Assembly: GCF_014873875.1 (NCBI RefSeq)
Contig: NZ_JADBEM010000001.1
Coordinates: 2,480,001-2,544,000, forward strand
Length of the DNA: 64,000 nt
Reading direction: 5' to 3'
DNA from: Actinopolymorpha pittospori
GTDB taxonomy: Bacteria > Actinomycetota > Actinomycetes > Propionibacteriales > Actinopolymorphaceae
Each line of letters begins with the position of its first letter. The first letter of the stretch is position 1. Shown one piece after another: positions 1 through 7,717 of this stretch. Both the position numbers and the translations under genes were made by a program. The notes beneath the pieces were generated by a model that was not told where the DNA came from, did not search any database, and was given only the letters and a program-made list of their open reading frames with translations.

Positions 1-1
1 A

Positions 2-169
2 CGGCGCGCAGGAGGACCAAAAGATCCGACGCCGAAGATGAGCCAAGATCAGCTTTCGGGCATGGTGTCGGCCACGTTCGGCATGAGCCAAGCAGAGGCC
101 GATGCGTGGGTTGAGTCTCTTAAGGAGACTGGTTCGGATGCTGGGCCTGATGCCCCATCCTCTGGGTGA
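2..169 (+). CDS. C-terminal part of an unknown protein (runs off the window start)
   Basis: The frame is open from the window edge to a TGA at 167-169 and encodes about 55 residues. They include a predicted amphipathic helix (MSQDQLSGMVSATFGMS) and a short acidic tail rich in Gly, Ser and Pro. An in-frame ATG at 38 could start a 43-residue protein, but the open frame upstream of it suggests this is the end of a longer gene. I recognise no family. Confidence 0.35.
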   Translation, partial: RRAGGPKDPTPKMSQDQLSGMVSATFGMSQAEADAWVESLKETGSDAGPDAPSSG

Positions 170-485
170 AGCACGTCATCAAGTGAGGGTCGCGCACTGC
201 CGAGTACGTTGGTGATCTGGCCGCGCGTGACCTGGCGCTGTCCAGCATCCAAAGGCGGGTGTCACGACCAGATCGCGGTGCCGCTGCGCCCGTCTGCGCG
301 ATGCCCGGACACGACGGTCGCCCACGCCGTACTCCGCGTCTACAAGCGCGACCGCCCCGCAGCCGCCCACAGGAAGCGCCAAGCGCCGCCGATCACGCTC
401 GATCGCTCGCGCGCCAGGGGGACGGCGACCGATCCCGAGGCGTTGCCAGGCTGCGCGCCAGGTGATGCGCGACATCCTGAGCCCG

Positions 486-997
486 TCAGGACGTGGGTCG
501 GCTGCTTCGGACCGCCTGGGCGATGGCCGCCATGCTGCCGGTCACGGCATGGGCCCCGGCGTTGACGAGGCCGGGGAGCCGCTCAGGTGCCTTGGCGTAG
601 CCGATGCTGTGCACGCCGGTCGCGTGGGCGACCTCGATGTCTGTGAGGGAGTCGCCGATCAGCACCGGCCTCTGCTGGTCATCGAGGAGGCGGAGGGCTC
701 GGTGCACAGGGTCCGGGTGTGGCTTCATCAGGTCGGGCCGGGCAGGTGTGCGTCCGGTGATCGCCTGGACGAGTTCGCTGAGTCCGTGGTCCTCGAGGTA
801 GGTCCGGATCGACTGCTCGGAGTTTGTTGCTGACGATGATGATAGGGCGGCCGACCTCGTGACATGCGCGGATCGCGTCATGTGCTCCGGGAGTGGGGGT
901 TCCCTCGCGGGCGGCTTCGATCTCCCCGGCGATGAACGTGTCCTCGACCCGGTGAGCTTCTGGCGTCGTATCTCGGCCCGGATGGGCTTGGTCGGAC
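486..997 (-). pseudogene. HAD-family phosphatase, 5'-truncated and frameshifted
   Basis: Translated on the minus strand, this reads as a haloacid-dehalogenase hydrolase. It has IIIVSN (motif II), a Lys in DLMKPHPDP (motif III) and IGDSLTDIEVA (motif IV). The segment with motif II is one frame away from the rest. One extra A near 826 (AGCAACAAACTCC where AGCAACAACTCC would keep frame) accounts for it. The N-terminal Asp nucleophile motif is missing because similarity stops near 997, exactly where an oppositely oriented integrase fragment begins. The gene was therefore cut by an integration or deletion event and cannot encode an active enzyme. Confidence 0.75.
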
Positions 998-1355
998 GGC
1001 TCCGGAGACGTTCGCTGGCAAGGTGCCGGCGGCGCGCTGGCTCGCGACTGTCGAGGCGGAGATCATCCAAGGGCGCTGGACTGATCCGTTGCGCGGCAAG
1101 GTGCTGTTCGCGGACTTTGGTGACCGATGGATTACTGAACGATCTGGGCTTCGTCCACGAACGCGCGACCTGTACCGCTGGCTGTTCGGCAAGTACCTCA
1201 CACCGAGCCTGGGCCGGAAACGGCTTGACGACCTTGACGCCGCCGTGGCAATGGCGGCATGGGCTGATCTCGTCGGGTGTGTCAACGACCGTTACGGCGA
1301 AGACGTATCGGCTTTTGCGCGCCATGATGAACACCTCAAGCCGCGGCAACGATGA
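998..1355 (+). pseudogene. Tyrosine integrase, N-terminal remnant
   Basis: This open frame encodes the SAM-like core-binding half of a phage-type integrase (ARWLATVEAEIIQGRWTDP, then FADFGDRWI, then LRPRTRDLYRWLFGKYL). The catalytic Arg-His-Arg-Tyr domain is absent, and after residue ~80 the sequence no longer looks like an integrase. It abuts the truncated HAD gene on one side. On the other side, 46 bases past its stop, lie paired CTGTCAATG repeats followed by a tRNA-Lys fragment. That order (int, direct repeats, tRNA core) is typical of integrative elements inserted at tRNA genes. Confidence 0.75.
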
Positions 1356-1400
1356 GAAGTGAGCCGGAGTGGCGGCGGAACCTTCGCGACGCGCCGAGGT

Positions 1401-1557
1401 CTGTCAATGGTTCTGTCAATGAAACGCCGTCGTCGAGGGCCAGCCGTGACAGGTCAGACAGGCAAATGGCCAGGTCAGCAGGTGTGGCAGCCGGTTCGGG
1501 ACTGGTCGGCCCTCTTTTAATCCGCGGGTTCTGGGTTCGATCCCCAGGCGGCCCACC
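1401..1557 (+). repeat. Attachment-site scar: CTGTCAATG pair plus tRNA-Lys(UUU) 3' half
   Basis: CTGTCAATG occurs at 1401-1409 and 1413-1421 (12-bp period). At 1513-1557 the sequence matches the 3' half of a tRNA-Lys(UUU). It has anticodon loop CTTTTAA, T-loop GGTTCGATCCC and acceptor-side GGCGGCCCACC. No 5' half of the tRNA precedes it. This looks like an att junction left by a tRNA-targeting tyrosine integrase, whose remnant lies just upstream. Confidence 0.7.
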
Positions 1558-1647
1558 GCATCTGACCTGGGCATATGCCGCGATCGAAGGCTTGCCCAGC
1601 CGAACGTCTGTCAATGGTTGTGTCGGCGGCCGCCCCGGCGAAGGGAC

Positions 1648-1980
1648 GCCGTGGGTGGCGTGCAGCGCGGCTTCGTCGGCCAGCGCGGCAGCTCGTTTCA
1701 GGTCCTCGTCTGCGCCGGACCTGACCCGCTGGCCAGCGAGGACACCTACATCAGCGAGTCCACTCGCGACCGTCGCCAGGTCGAGAAGGTCCGGACGCGG
1801 CTGCTCGCGAAGGTCGACCAGCAGCGCCCATGGGCTAGACGAAGGTGACCCTCGGCTACACCATCGACGCGTGGCTGCAGGTGCACGAGGCTGACGAGCG
1901 GACGCTGGAGGGGTTCCGCGGGTACTCCGAGCGCACCATCAAGCCGGCCCTGGCGACGTGCCTATCGCGAAGGTCAGCGG
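1648..1980 (+). pseudogene. Second tyrosine integrase, N-terminal remnant with frameshifts
   Basis: The segment reads RGSSFQVLVCAGPDPL, then STRDRRQVEKVRTRLLAKV, then VTLGYTIDAWLQVHEADERT, then FRGYSERTIKPAL, then DVPIAKVSG. This is the N-terminal AP2-like and core-binding part of a phage integrase. The reading frame changes near 1838-1846, where there is also an in-frame TAG, and again near 1953. A diverged copy with different indels lies at 44021-44290, so the two decayed independently. No catalytic domain follows. Confidence 0.75.
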
Positions 1981-2039
1981 AACCATGATCATCTCCGTCA
2001 TCTGGCACGCCGCCCTCAGATCCATGACTGCCTCAGGGT

Positions 2040-2339
2040 GTGTACTGGCACCCCGGCTACCGTCACCGCATGTCCCGGTCTTCCAAGGACACCCGACGCT
2101 GGTGCCGCAGCAAGGATGGGCTCGAACATGTCCCGATGGTGACCATGCCGTCGGCAGGCTCAGTCCGCTGCCATTCACATTCGTGGTGGAACCTCGACGA
2201 ACCGGTCTGGTCCTGCTGGCACGTCTCGATATGCAAGCGATGCGGCAAGCGCCTAAGCAAGGAAGTTCGGTGCCCCGACCTGCCGCAGGGAATGAAGCAG
2301 CTCGGGATCGACTGGCCGGACTTGCATGGCGGGGAGTGA
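2040..2339 (+). CDS. Hypothetical small cysteine/tryptophan-rich protein
   Basis: A 99-residue frame starting at GTG. The product is rich in Cys, His and Trp (RWCRSKDG, VRCHSHSWWNL, VWSCWHVSICKRCGKRL, VRCPDLPQG) and contains a CKRCGKR knuckle that could bind zinc. The composition is not that of an antisense shadow, and no other good frame covers the segment. No clear Shine-Dalgarno sequence precedes the GTG, and I recognise no family. It may be a real small protein or the tail of a degraded gene. Confidence 0.4.
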   Translation: MYWHPGYRHRMSRSSKDTRRWCRSKDGLEHVPMVTMPSAGSVRCHSHSWWNLDEPVWSCWHVSICKRCGKRLSKEVRCPDLPQGMKQLGIDWPDLHGGE

Positions 2340-2473
2340 CCGAAATTGCCGACCTCGCTATCCGTAGGAACGGGCGCCGTGGTCACGAGCTGGTCGTCCG
2401 CGCTCTGGAGGTCGTCGGCCTGGTGCTGATCGTCGCCCGGTGTTGTAGGTCGTTGGGGTCGGTCACGCTGGGG

Positions 2474-2812
2474 TCAGCGCCGGGCTACGCATCTGGGGTT
2501 GGCGCCGCTGGCGCGTAGGCGTTCGACGAGTTCTTCGTGCTGGGTCGGTGTGAGCTGCATCCACAGTCCTGTGCCGGTGTCGCTCGCGCTGTAGATCAGA
2601 TCGTCCGCTTCGGTGTAGCCCTCCGCGTTGATGGTGAACGGCGATAGCGCCACCAGGAGGTCGAACTGGTCGTCATCAGTGACTTCGACCTCGATGCCGA
2701 CGTAGCCCACGGGGTGGCTCGGGTCGTGTTGGCGCGCATCTTGTGTTCTGGCGAGGTCGGTCAGGCGCTGGACAGCGTTCTGGGTGCCCTCAGGGGCCGT
2801 CGGAGATGGCAT
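2474..2812 (-). CDS. Hypothetical protein, 112 aa
   Basis: The ATG at 2812 gives MPSPTAPEGTQNAVQRL, followed by an alternating hydrophobic pattern (VGYVGIEVEVTDDDQFDLLV) and a C-terminal LTPTQHEELVERLRASG helix. It overlaps the 3' end of the upstream minus-strand gene by 23 bases, suggesting translational coupling in a two-gene operon. A start at 2848 would overlap that gene more deeply and is less likely. I do not recognise the family; the acidic, single-domain character is like many immunity-type proteins. Confidence 0.55.
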   Translation of the reverse strand: MPSPTAPEGTQNAVQRLTDLARTQDARQHDPSHPVGYVGIEVEVTDDDQFDLLVALSPFTINAEGYTEADDLIYSASDTGTGLWMQLTPTQHEELVERLRASGANPRCVARR

Positions 2813-2936
2813 CGACCCAGGCCCGACGAAGCGTGCTACGCAGAACATGCAGTGCCTCGCGGTGAGCGGCGATCACAGTGGCCCCGTCCGCGGTGTCGTC
2901 AAGGACGAACTCCTGGCGGCCGATGGGTCTGGACAC
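2790..2936 (-). CDS. Small hypothetical protein, 48 aa
   Basis: GTG start at 2936 preceded by a strong GGAGGG Shine-Dalgarno four bases upstream. The product is VSRPIGRQEFVLDDTADG, then a helical AAHREALHVLRSTLRRAWVD segment. It is the first gene of a likely pair with 2474-2812, overlapping it slightly. No family is recognised, but the ribosome-binding site and overlap argue that it is translated. Confidence 0.5.
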   Translation of the reverse strand: MSRPIGRQEFVLDDTADGATVIAAHREALHVLRSTLRRAWVDAISDGP

Positions 2937-2947
2937 CTGGCCCTCCT

Positions 2948-3050
2948 CTACTCGGGGGTCGTGAGCCGAGTGCGGGCATCTTCCCAATCGCTGTAGTCCT
3001 CGGCCGTGAGCGGCCTGGAATGGCCGTCCGAGACCTCGGCTAAATGGCCC
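2948..3050 (-). pseudogene. C-terminal remnant of an unknown gene
   Basis: Minus-strand frame ending in TAG at 2948 reads HLAEVSDGHSRPLTAEDYSD, then WEDARTRLTTPE. It looks like a genuine protein C-terminus but has no convincing start codon. It lies between the NUDIX gene and the small 48-aa gene. Probably a truncated leftover. Confidence 0.3.
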
Positions 3051-3086
3051 GCGGATGGCCCGCCGCATGCCCGTGGGTGCAAGGGT

Positions 3087-3532
3087 TTAGTGCCAGTCCG
3101 TGGTCTGTTTCAGCGCGACGTCGACGATCTTCGTATGTGCATAGCGGGTGAGTTGGTCAGGTGACACCCATGCGGCCATGTCCGAGGTGCCATCGACTTC
3201 GTAGCGCAGCTCGCCATCGACAATCTCGACGCGGTACATCACGTTCACGCTGTGGACCCGATGTCCGGCGAGTGTGGTCCAGGTGTTGGAGTGGATGCCG
3301 ATCAGGTTACGTACCCGGGCCGCGTAGCCGGTCTCCTCCGCGACCTCCCGGATGACGGCCTCTTCAGGGTGCTCGCCATGATCGACGCCGCCGCCAGGAA
3401 GAGTCCATGTTCCAGACGTGTAACGAGACAGCGAATCGAGCCACCGTCGGCGAGGCACACGGCGTAGGCGCCGATCCGTTGGATGCGCGAGTCTGATGAT
3501 GTTTCGCCGGAAGATGGCATGATCAGGACCAT
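3087..3532 (-). pseudogene. NUDIX hydrolase with a frameshift
   Basis: The C-terminal two thirds carry a NUDIX box (GGGVDHGEHPEEAVIREVAE followed by ETGY). This is the metal- and pyrophosphate-binding loop of enzymes that hydrolyse nucleoside-diphosphate derivatives. The natural N-terminus (MPSSGETSSDSRIQRIGAYA, then VCLADGGSI) is in another frame. The two join near 3430-3440, where one base appears lost in the codons before SRYTSGTWTLPGGG. The start is ATG 3532 or ATG 3520. Unless the shift is a sequencing error, the protein is not made intact. Confidence 0.7.
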
Positions 3533-3697
3533 ACTGTGATTGCTGGCGCTCCCGTGAGGCAGAAGAACCCAACCTTCTTATCCGTGGAACGGGCACCGTG
3601 ATCACGAGCGGCTCGTCCGCGCTCTGTTGTGGTCGGCCTGGTGCTCGTCGTCGCATGGTGTTGCCACTCGTTGGGGTCAGGCTGGGGTCAGTGCGAG

Positions 3698-4357
3698 CTA
3701 TGCGTCATGCGAGTGGCTGCTTTTCGGGACGAGCCGAAGCCAGTGATCCACCTCGCTCCAGTGGGGAACTTGGTCGACCGGCATACCGCGGCGATGCGTT
3801 GTCGGCGGCGCGTCTGGGGCCGATGGTCGCGCCAGCGCGTCGCGGTGCGGGAAGGACGTGCCACCGGCGGGTTTGTTCTGCACCGCCCCGCCGAAGGCCT
3901 GAGTGAAGAAGTTGCTGTCATCGGTGGGTGCGTCGTTCATGTCCTCCTGGATCTCCTGGACAAGCCATCGCCGGCGACCGTCGTAGTTCGGCGCGCCGCC
4001 CATCTCGGGTTCTGTCGCGAGATCCCACTCATAGGTCCAGGCGACGGCGAGCGTGCCGCGAAGCGTGTAACGGTGCCCGACCGTTGGCCCGGGTGGGTCC
4101 TGATAGCTCAGGAGTAACAGCCCGCCCGTGTCGAGGACCCAGTGGTTACCACACGATCGGGCGGTGCCCGTCGCCGCGTAGAGGCCATGGCTGGAATCGG
4201 TGGCTCGAAGGCCGTCACCGACCTCGGCCGTATCCCGACGGTCCGCCGAGATCGCCAAACCGCCGACGAAGGTGTCCCCGACTCGGAGTGGTTCGATCTG
4301 GCCGTCTCCTACCAGAGCAAAGTCCAGCCGGGCCCAGAGCGGCTCGTGGGCAGTCAT
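3698..4357 (-). CDS. Hypothetical protein, 219 aa
   Basis: Begins MTAHEPLWARLDFALVGDG and has an N-terminal beta-rich part (RVGDTFVGGLAISADR, GLYAATGTARSCGNHWVLD, GGLLLLSYQDPPGPTVGHRY), a Trp-rich middle (VAWTYEWDL) and a polar C-terminal tail. The ATG at 4357 is chosen because residues upstream of it look non-coding. It sits just past a tRNA-Phe 3'-half scar and is transcribed away from it. I do not recognise a family; it is probably cytoplasmic, since no signal peptide or membrane segment is visible. Confidence 0.55.
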   Translation of the reverse strand: MTAHEPLWARLDFALVGDGQIEPLRVGDTFVGGLAISADRRDTAEVGDGLRATDSSHGLYAATGTARSCGNHWVLDTGGLLLLSYQDPPGPTVGHRYTLRGTLAVAWTYEWDLATEPEMGGAPNYDGRRRWLVQEIQEDMNDAPTDDSNFFTQAFGGAVQNKPAGGTSFPHRDALARPSAPDAPPTTHRRGMPVDQVPHWSEVDHWLRLVPKSSHSHDA

Positions 4358-4413
4358 GAGTCCGAGCCTAGAGCTGCTCTCCGAGTTCCTCCCGTCGGCC
4401 GGCCAGCGCATGA

Positions 4414-4463
4414 TCAGGGTGGTGGGCAGGGGAGGGGTCGAACCGTCGACCTTCGGCTTTTCA
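4414..4463 (-). repeat. tRNA-Phe(GAA) 3'-half scar, copy A
   Basis: On the minus strand this is the 3' half of tRNA-Phe. The anticodon loop TGAAAAG is followed by GTCGACGGTTCGACCCCT (variable region and T arm) and TGCCCACCACCCTGA. No 5' half adjoins it. A nearly identical 49-bp sequence in the same orientation lies at 50822-50870 (three differences, one a single-base gap). It is a candidate attachment core. Confidence 0.7.
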
Positions 4464-4489
4464 GGGGAGTGATGCGCCTGGAAGTGCCG

Positions 4490-5293
4490 TCAGGTCCCGG
4501 CAGTGCCTCTGTACAGCGAGCAGAGCGGGTGGAGTTTCTCTGCTTCGCCGTCTCGAGGTCGGTGGAGTCTCCATGTCCAGCCGATCTCGAGGAGGTTTAG
4601 GCGGTGAGCTACGCGCTGTGAGGACAGGTTGTCGGTGTCGGTGCTGTAGAAGAGGTGGCGCCCTGGTGCGCGCACCAGCGGTACCCAGGCCGCGGCTGTT
4701 GCGGCCGCGTAGCCTCGCCCGCGGAACCGGGGGTCGGTCCATACGCCGCATTCGCCGGCGCTCTTCGTGAGCGGTCCCGGCGTGTGGCAGATCGAGATCG
4801 CCCGCCCGCTGTCGGTGATCATGGTCCACGGGCCGAGTTTGCCGTCGAGCAGCTCGCTCCATTCGATCGGATGCCAGTTGCCCGGGTTGGCGCCCCGCAG
4901 CGCCTCGGTATCCGCTCCGTCGGAGCGCGTGATGGTTGTGCCGACGGCGGACTCGGTGTCTTCCAGGATGACGTCGTCAGGGATGACATAGCTGGGGCCC
5001 GAGGTGTGCGTCAGTTCTCCATTGACCCGGGCGAGGATCCGTTCGCAGGCGGTGAGCGCCGGCGGCGGCTCGATCGGGCTGGACGGCGGTGGCGCGCGGT
5101 CGAACTCGGCCACGAGTTCGGTGGCCGTATCGTCTGCCACGTCGGAGCCGATCCACAGCGACTGGCCGTCCGTGGAGGACGCGATGGTGGCGCCGTAGCA
5201 GCCGGCGATACGACCGCGGGCGTCGAAGGATGCGCCGGCCTGGATATGGAGCAGCTCCAGGCCGGGAGGGTGCGGGTGGTGAGCGGACGACAT
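4490..5293 (-). CDS. GNAT-family N-acetyltransferase, 267 aa
   Basis: The C-terminal half carries the acetyl-CoA-binding signature of the GNAT fold: CGVWTDPRFRGRGYAAATAA (an R-G-R-G-Y form of the Q/RxxGxG/A loop), then the NLSSQRVAHRLN segment typical of motif B. The N-terminal ~130 residues (MSSAHHPHPPGLELLHIQAG onward) form a separate domain, as in two-domain GNATs. The start ATG 5293 gives this natural N-terminus. The substrate is unknown. The gene's 3' end lies 26 bases from the tRNA-Phe scar, converging on it. Confidence 0.75.
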   Translation of the reverse strand: MSSAHHPHPPGLELLHIQAGASFDARGRIAGCYGATIASSTDGQSLWIGSDVADDTATELVAEFDRAPPPSSPIEPPPALTACERILARVNGELTHTSGPSYVIPDDVILEDTESAVGTTITRSDGADTEALRGANPGNWHPIEWSELLDGKLGPWTMITDSGRAISICHTPGPLTKSAGECGVWTDPRFRGRGYAAATAAAWVPLVRAPGRHLFYSTDTDNLSSQRVAHRLNLLEIGWTWRLHRPRDGEAEKLHPLCSLYRGTAGT

Positions 5294-5304
5294 CGACCCG
5301 GAGA

Positions 5305-5529
5305 TTACGGGGCGAAGTTGTCGAGCGGCAAGAAGGCGGAGAAGGCGAAGTTGGGGACGTCGACCAGCTCGCTCTGCAGGCCGAGCGCGCATGATCCCAT
5401 CCGATTCAGGCCACCGGCCAAGGCCTGCCGCCCCTTAGGGTTCCGCCGCCGTTGCGCGTCCAGTCTGAGCCACCGCCGCCAGGAGTGGTCCGGCTCCTTT
5501 CGGTTCGGCTGCGCGAGACTCTGAGCCAT
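5305..5529 (-). CDS. Doubtful small hypothetical protein
   Basis: A 74-residue minus-strand frame (MAQSLAQPNRKEPDHSWRRW onward) ending in NFAFSAFLPLDNFAP. The aromatic, hydrophobic C-terminus looks protein-like, but the 5' end overlaps the start of the divergent hydrolase gene and there is no recognised family. It could be a fragment of an older gene. Confidence 0.2.
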   Translation of the reverse strand: MAQSLAQPNRKEPDHSWRRWLRLDAQRRRNPKGRQALAGGLNRMGSCALGLQSELVDVPNFAFSAFLPLDNFAP

Positions 5530-6401
5530 GACTGGTGAGGCGCACGTCTTGATCAACGGGGTCCGGCACTGGGTGCGCAGGGCGGGGGATGGGCACCGGC
5601 GCGGGTCCGTCCCTCTTGTTGTGGTCCATGGCGGCCCTGGAGGAACGATCTATGACTTCGAACGCCTGACAGGACCGGCCATCGAAGCCTTCGTCCACGT
5701 CGTCTACTACGAGCAACGTGGCTCTGGCCGCACCGATCGGCCGGTTGACGGGGCCTACTCGATGCCGCTGCTGGTCGAGGACCTCGAGCAGTTGCGCGTA
5801 CACCTGGACGTGCCGAGGATCTGTCTGCTTGGGATCTCCTTCGGCGGAGATCTCGCGGCCGAGTACACCGTTGCCCGTCCCGAGGGTGTCGAGAGGCTGA
5901 TCCTGCACGGCACCGGCCTGTCGGGACCGCTTGCCCAGTCTCCGCAGTCAGCGGGATTCGACGCGGTGGCCGCAGATGATCAGGTCCGCAATGCAGTCCG
6001 GGCCGCCTACCAACAAGGTGGGCCAGATGCAGTCTGGGACGTGGTTGATCGCGAGACGGTTGATCGGTTCCTCTTCCACCAGCCCGGCGCGTGTCCGGCA
6101 CCTGTGGGAGGAGAGCGGGATCGTCAACACCGGCGAGATGGCAGCAGCGCTGGCGAAGCTCCCGCCGCGGGAGATTCCGCTGGTAGACCAGCTCTCGGCT
6201 CTGGACGTACCGACCCTGATCATCATCGGCCTATGGGATCGAAACGCCGGTGTCGACGCATGCCGTGATCTGGCCAGCCGGCTACCACAAGCGAGACTGC
6301 GTGTCTTTGAGGGAAGTGCCCATTTCCCCAACGTCGACGAACCGGGCCGGTACGTCGAGGAGATTGCGAGCTTCATGGTTGGCGGACTGACCCGAGCGTG
6401 A
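5528..6401 (+). pseudogene. Alpha/beta hydrolase (proline iminopeptidase-like), frameshifted
   Basis: The N-terminal part has the HGGPGG oxyanion-hole motif and the nucleophile elbow GISFGGD. After a shift near 6085-6090, where an extra G in CAGCCCGGCGCG changes frame, the second frame supplies RVRHLWEESGIVNTGEMA, the acid (LWDRNAG) and the catalytic histidine (GSAHFPNVDEP). All three catalytic elements therefore survive, split over two frames. HGGPGG plus GxSFGG is characteristic of the prolyl aminopeptidase (S33) group, though many actinomycete relatives act on other substrates. It is a pseudogene if the indel is real. Confidence 0.75.
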
Positions 6402-6520
6402 CCCGACGACCTGCACCGTCGGACGTCGATGCCACTGGTCTGCCTGGGCCAGGAGAGCAGGCCTTCTGGGCCGGGCCGTGGATGGCTGACACCCTTCTCG
6501 CAGTCGTCGCCGGATGAGGC

Positions 6521-7588
6521 CTAGAAGGGGCGCCAACCGGTTCGTGTGTGCCAGTAGCGTCCCGATCGCCGGTGCGCCACATAGGCCCGTTGGAGTGTGG
6601 TGTCTTGCGGTAGCTCGTCGAGGTCGGGTGTGTTGCCGGAGCCGCCGAAGAAGTATTCCTTTACGCGTTCGCATCGGGCGGCCTCTTCGTCGCCTGGGGC
6701 GAGGGGGAGTATCTGGAAGTGGCGCTGGAACTGCACGATGTTGGAGCTTGCTGGGAGATAGTCGGCAAGTTGTGGATCCAGCAGCCACGAGGAGCAATGG
6801 AAGAGGGCTATCGGCTCCTCGGGAAAGTGCCGGGGAAAGAACTCGCGGGCGGCGTTGAAGGACTCCTCACAGGCGGCGGAGTCCAGGGGGGCTCCTCCTG
6901 GGATGTGGACGCCGATCGTGTATCCGCACGGCCCGTCCGAGAAGGAGATGGCGCCGCGGTTGTAGTCCAGCCTGCCCAAGCGGCGGTACAGAGCGCCCCG
7001 GAGTTGCAGAGGCGCGCCCCACAGACCATCGAACAGGCCGAGGCCGCTCTGGCCGGTTACCGCTCGGTGGGCGCCCATCGCGTCGCCAAGGACGAGACTG
7101 GCCCAGGAGGCCTCGTCAGGGATTCCGCGGACACTGTGGTACCGGCGGACTTCGGGGAGGACTGCGAGGTACGCCCAGACGGCTAGATGCCGACCCACCG
7201 CGCCGGTGCGCGCAGGTAGGGCAGGCCAGCCGGCGTGGCCCTCGATCGGCACGACGGCCCCCATCGAATCAACGGTGTGGCGGTAGATGCGGTCGAGTAC
7301 CCACCACAGGGCGGGATGATGGTGGGGGTCGGGCCGCGCGGCCAGAGTGTCGGCACGGTCGCCGGGCTCAACGTCAAGCTGCGTCAGCAGCTGCTCTGCC
7401 TCCACATCGTCGGGCAGGATTGGTCCGCGAAGCTCCACGGCTCGGTTGATGTCTTGCAGCCAGGCGACGGCGCGCTCGGACAGACTCAGCTGGCGTGCCA
7501 CGTCGCCGATCTCAAGCTGCTCAGCGGCCAGCGACGCGGTACTTCGAAGCAGAGGCGAGGACGTCTTCAGATCACGATTAGTCGACAC
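6521..7588 (-). CDS. Acyltransferase-domain (GNAT-like) protein, 355 aa
   Basis: Resembles the actinobacterial family annotated as acyltransferase domain-containing protein. It has a helical N-terminal domain (AAEQLEIGDVARQLSLSERA) and a C-terminal GNAT-like fold with LGLFDGLWGAPLQLRGALYR, LGRLDYNRGAISF and GVHIPGGAPLD. The catalytic residue is not identifiable by eye. The start is GTG 7588, preceded on the minus strand by GGAAGGAG with 8-base spacing. That Shine-Dalgarno and start codon lie inside a perfect nested inverted repeat (7586-7635), suggesting translational control. An MFS transporter gene lies upstream on the same strand. Confidence 0.65.
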   Translation of the reverse strand: MSTNRDLKTSSPLLRSTASLAAEQLEIGDVARQLSLSERAVAWLQDINRAVELRGPILPDDVEAEQLLTQLDVEPGDRADTLAARPDPHHHPALWWVLDRIYRHTVDSMGAVVPIEGHAGWPALPARTGAVGRHLAVWAYLAVLPEVRRYHSVRGIPDEASWASLVLGDAMGAHRAVTGQSGLGLFDGLWGAPLQLRGALYRRLGRLDYNRGAISFSDGPCGYTIGVHIPGGAPLDSAACEESFNAAREFFPRHFPEEPIALFHCSSWLLDPQLADYLPASSNIVQFQRHFQILPLAPGDEEAARCERVKEYFFGGSGNTPDLDELPQDTTLQRAYVAHRRSGRYWHTRTGWRPF

Positions 7589-7635
7589 TGCACACACTCC
7601 TTCCACGCTGGAAGGCCGCCGGTTTGTGTGCAGTG
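7586..7635 (-). promoter_or_regulatory. Nested hairpin enclosing the ribosome-binding site and start codon
   Basis: An outer perfect 11-bp inverted repeat (CACTGCACACA at 7586-7596 and TGTGTGCAGTG at 7625-7635) encloses an inner perfect 7-bp one (CCTTCCA at 7599-7605, TGGAAGG at 7609-7615, loop CGC). In the minus-strand transcript the inner arm contains the Shine-Dalgarno GGAAGG and the outer arm contains the GUG start. Folding would hide both. It could instead be a DNA operator, since it lies directly upstream of the coding region. Confidence 0.6.
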
Positions 7636-7717
7636 ACGGCAAGGCGAAACGGGAATCTCGCAGAGCACGGTACTCACCACATGAGACGCCACACAAGCCA
7701 ACTCCCAGTCGTACGGC

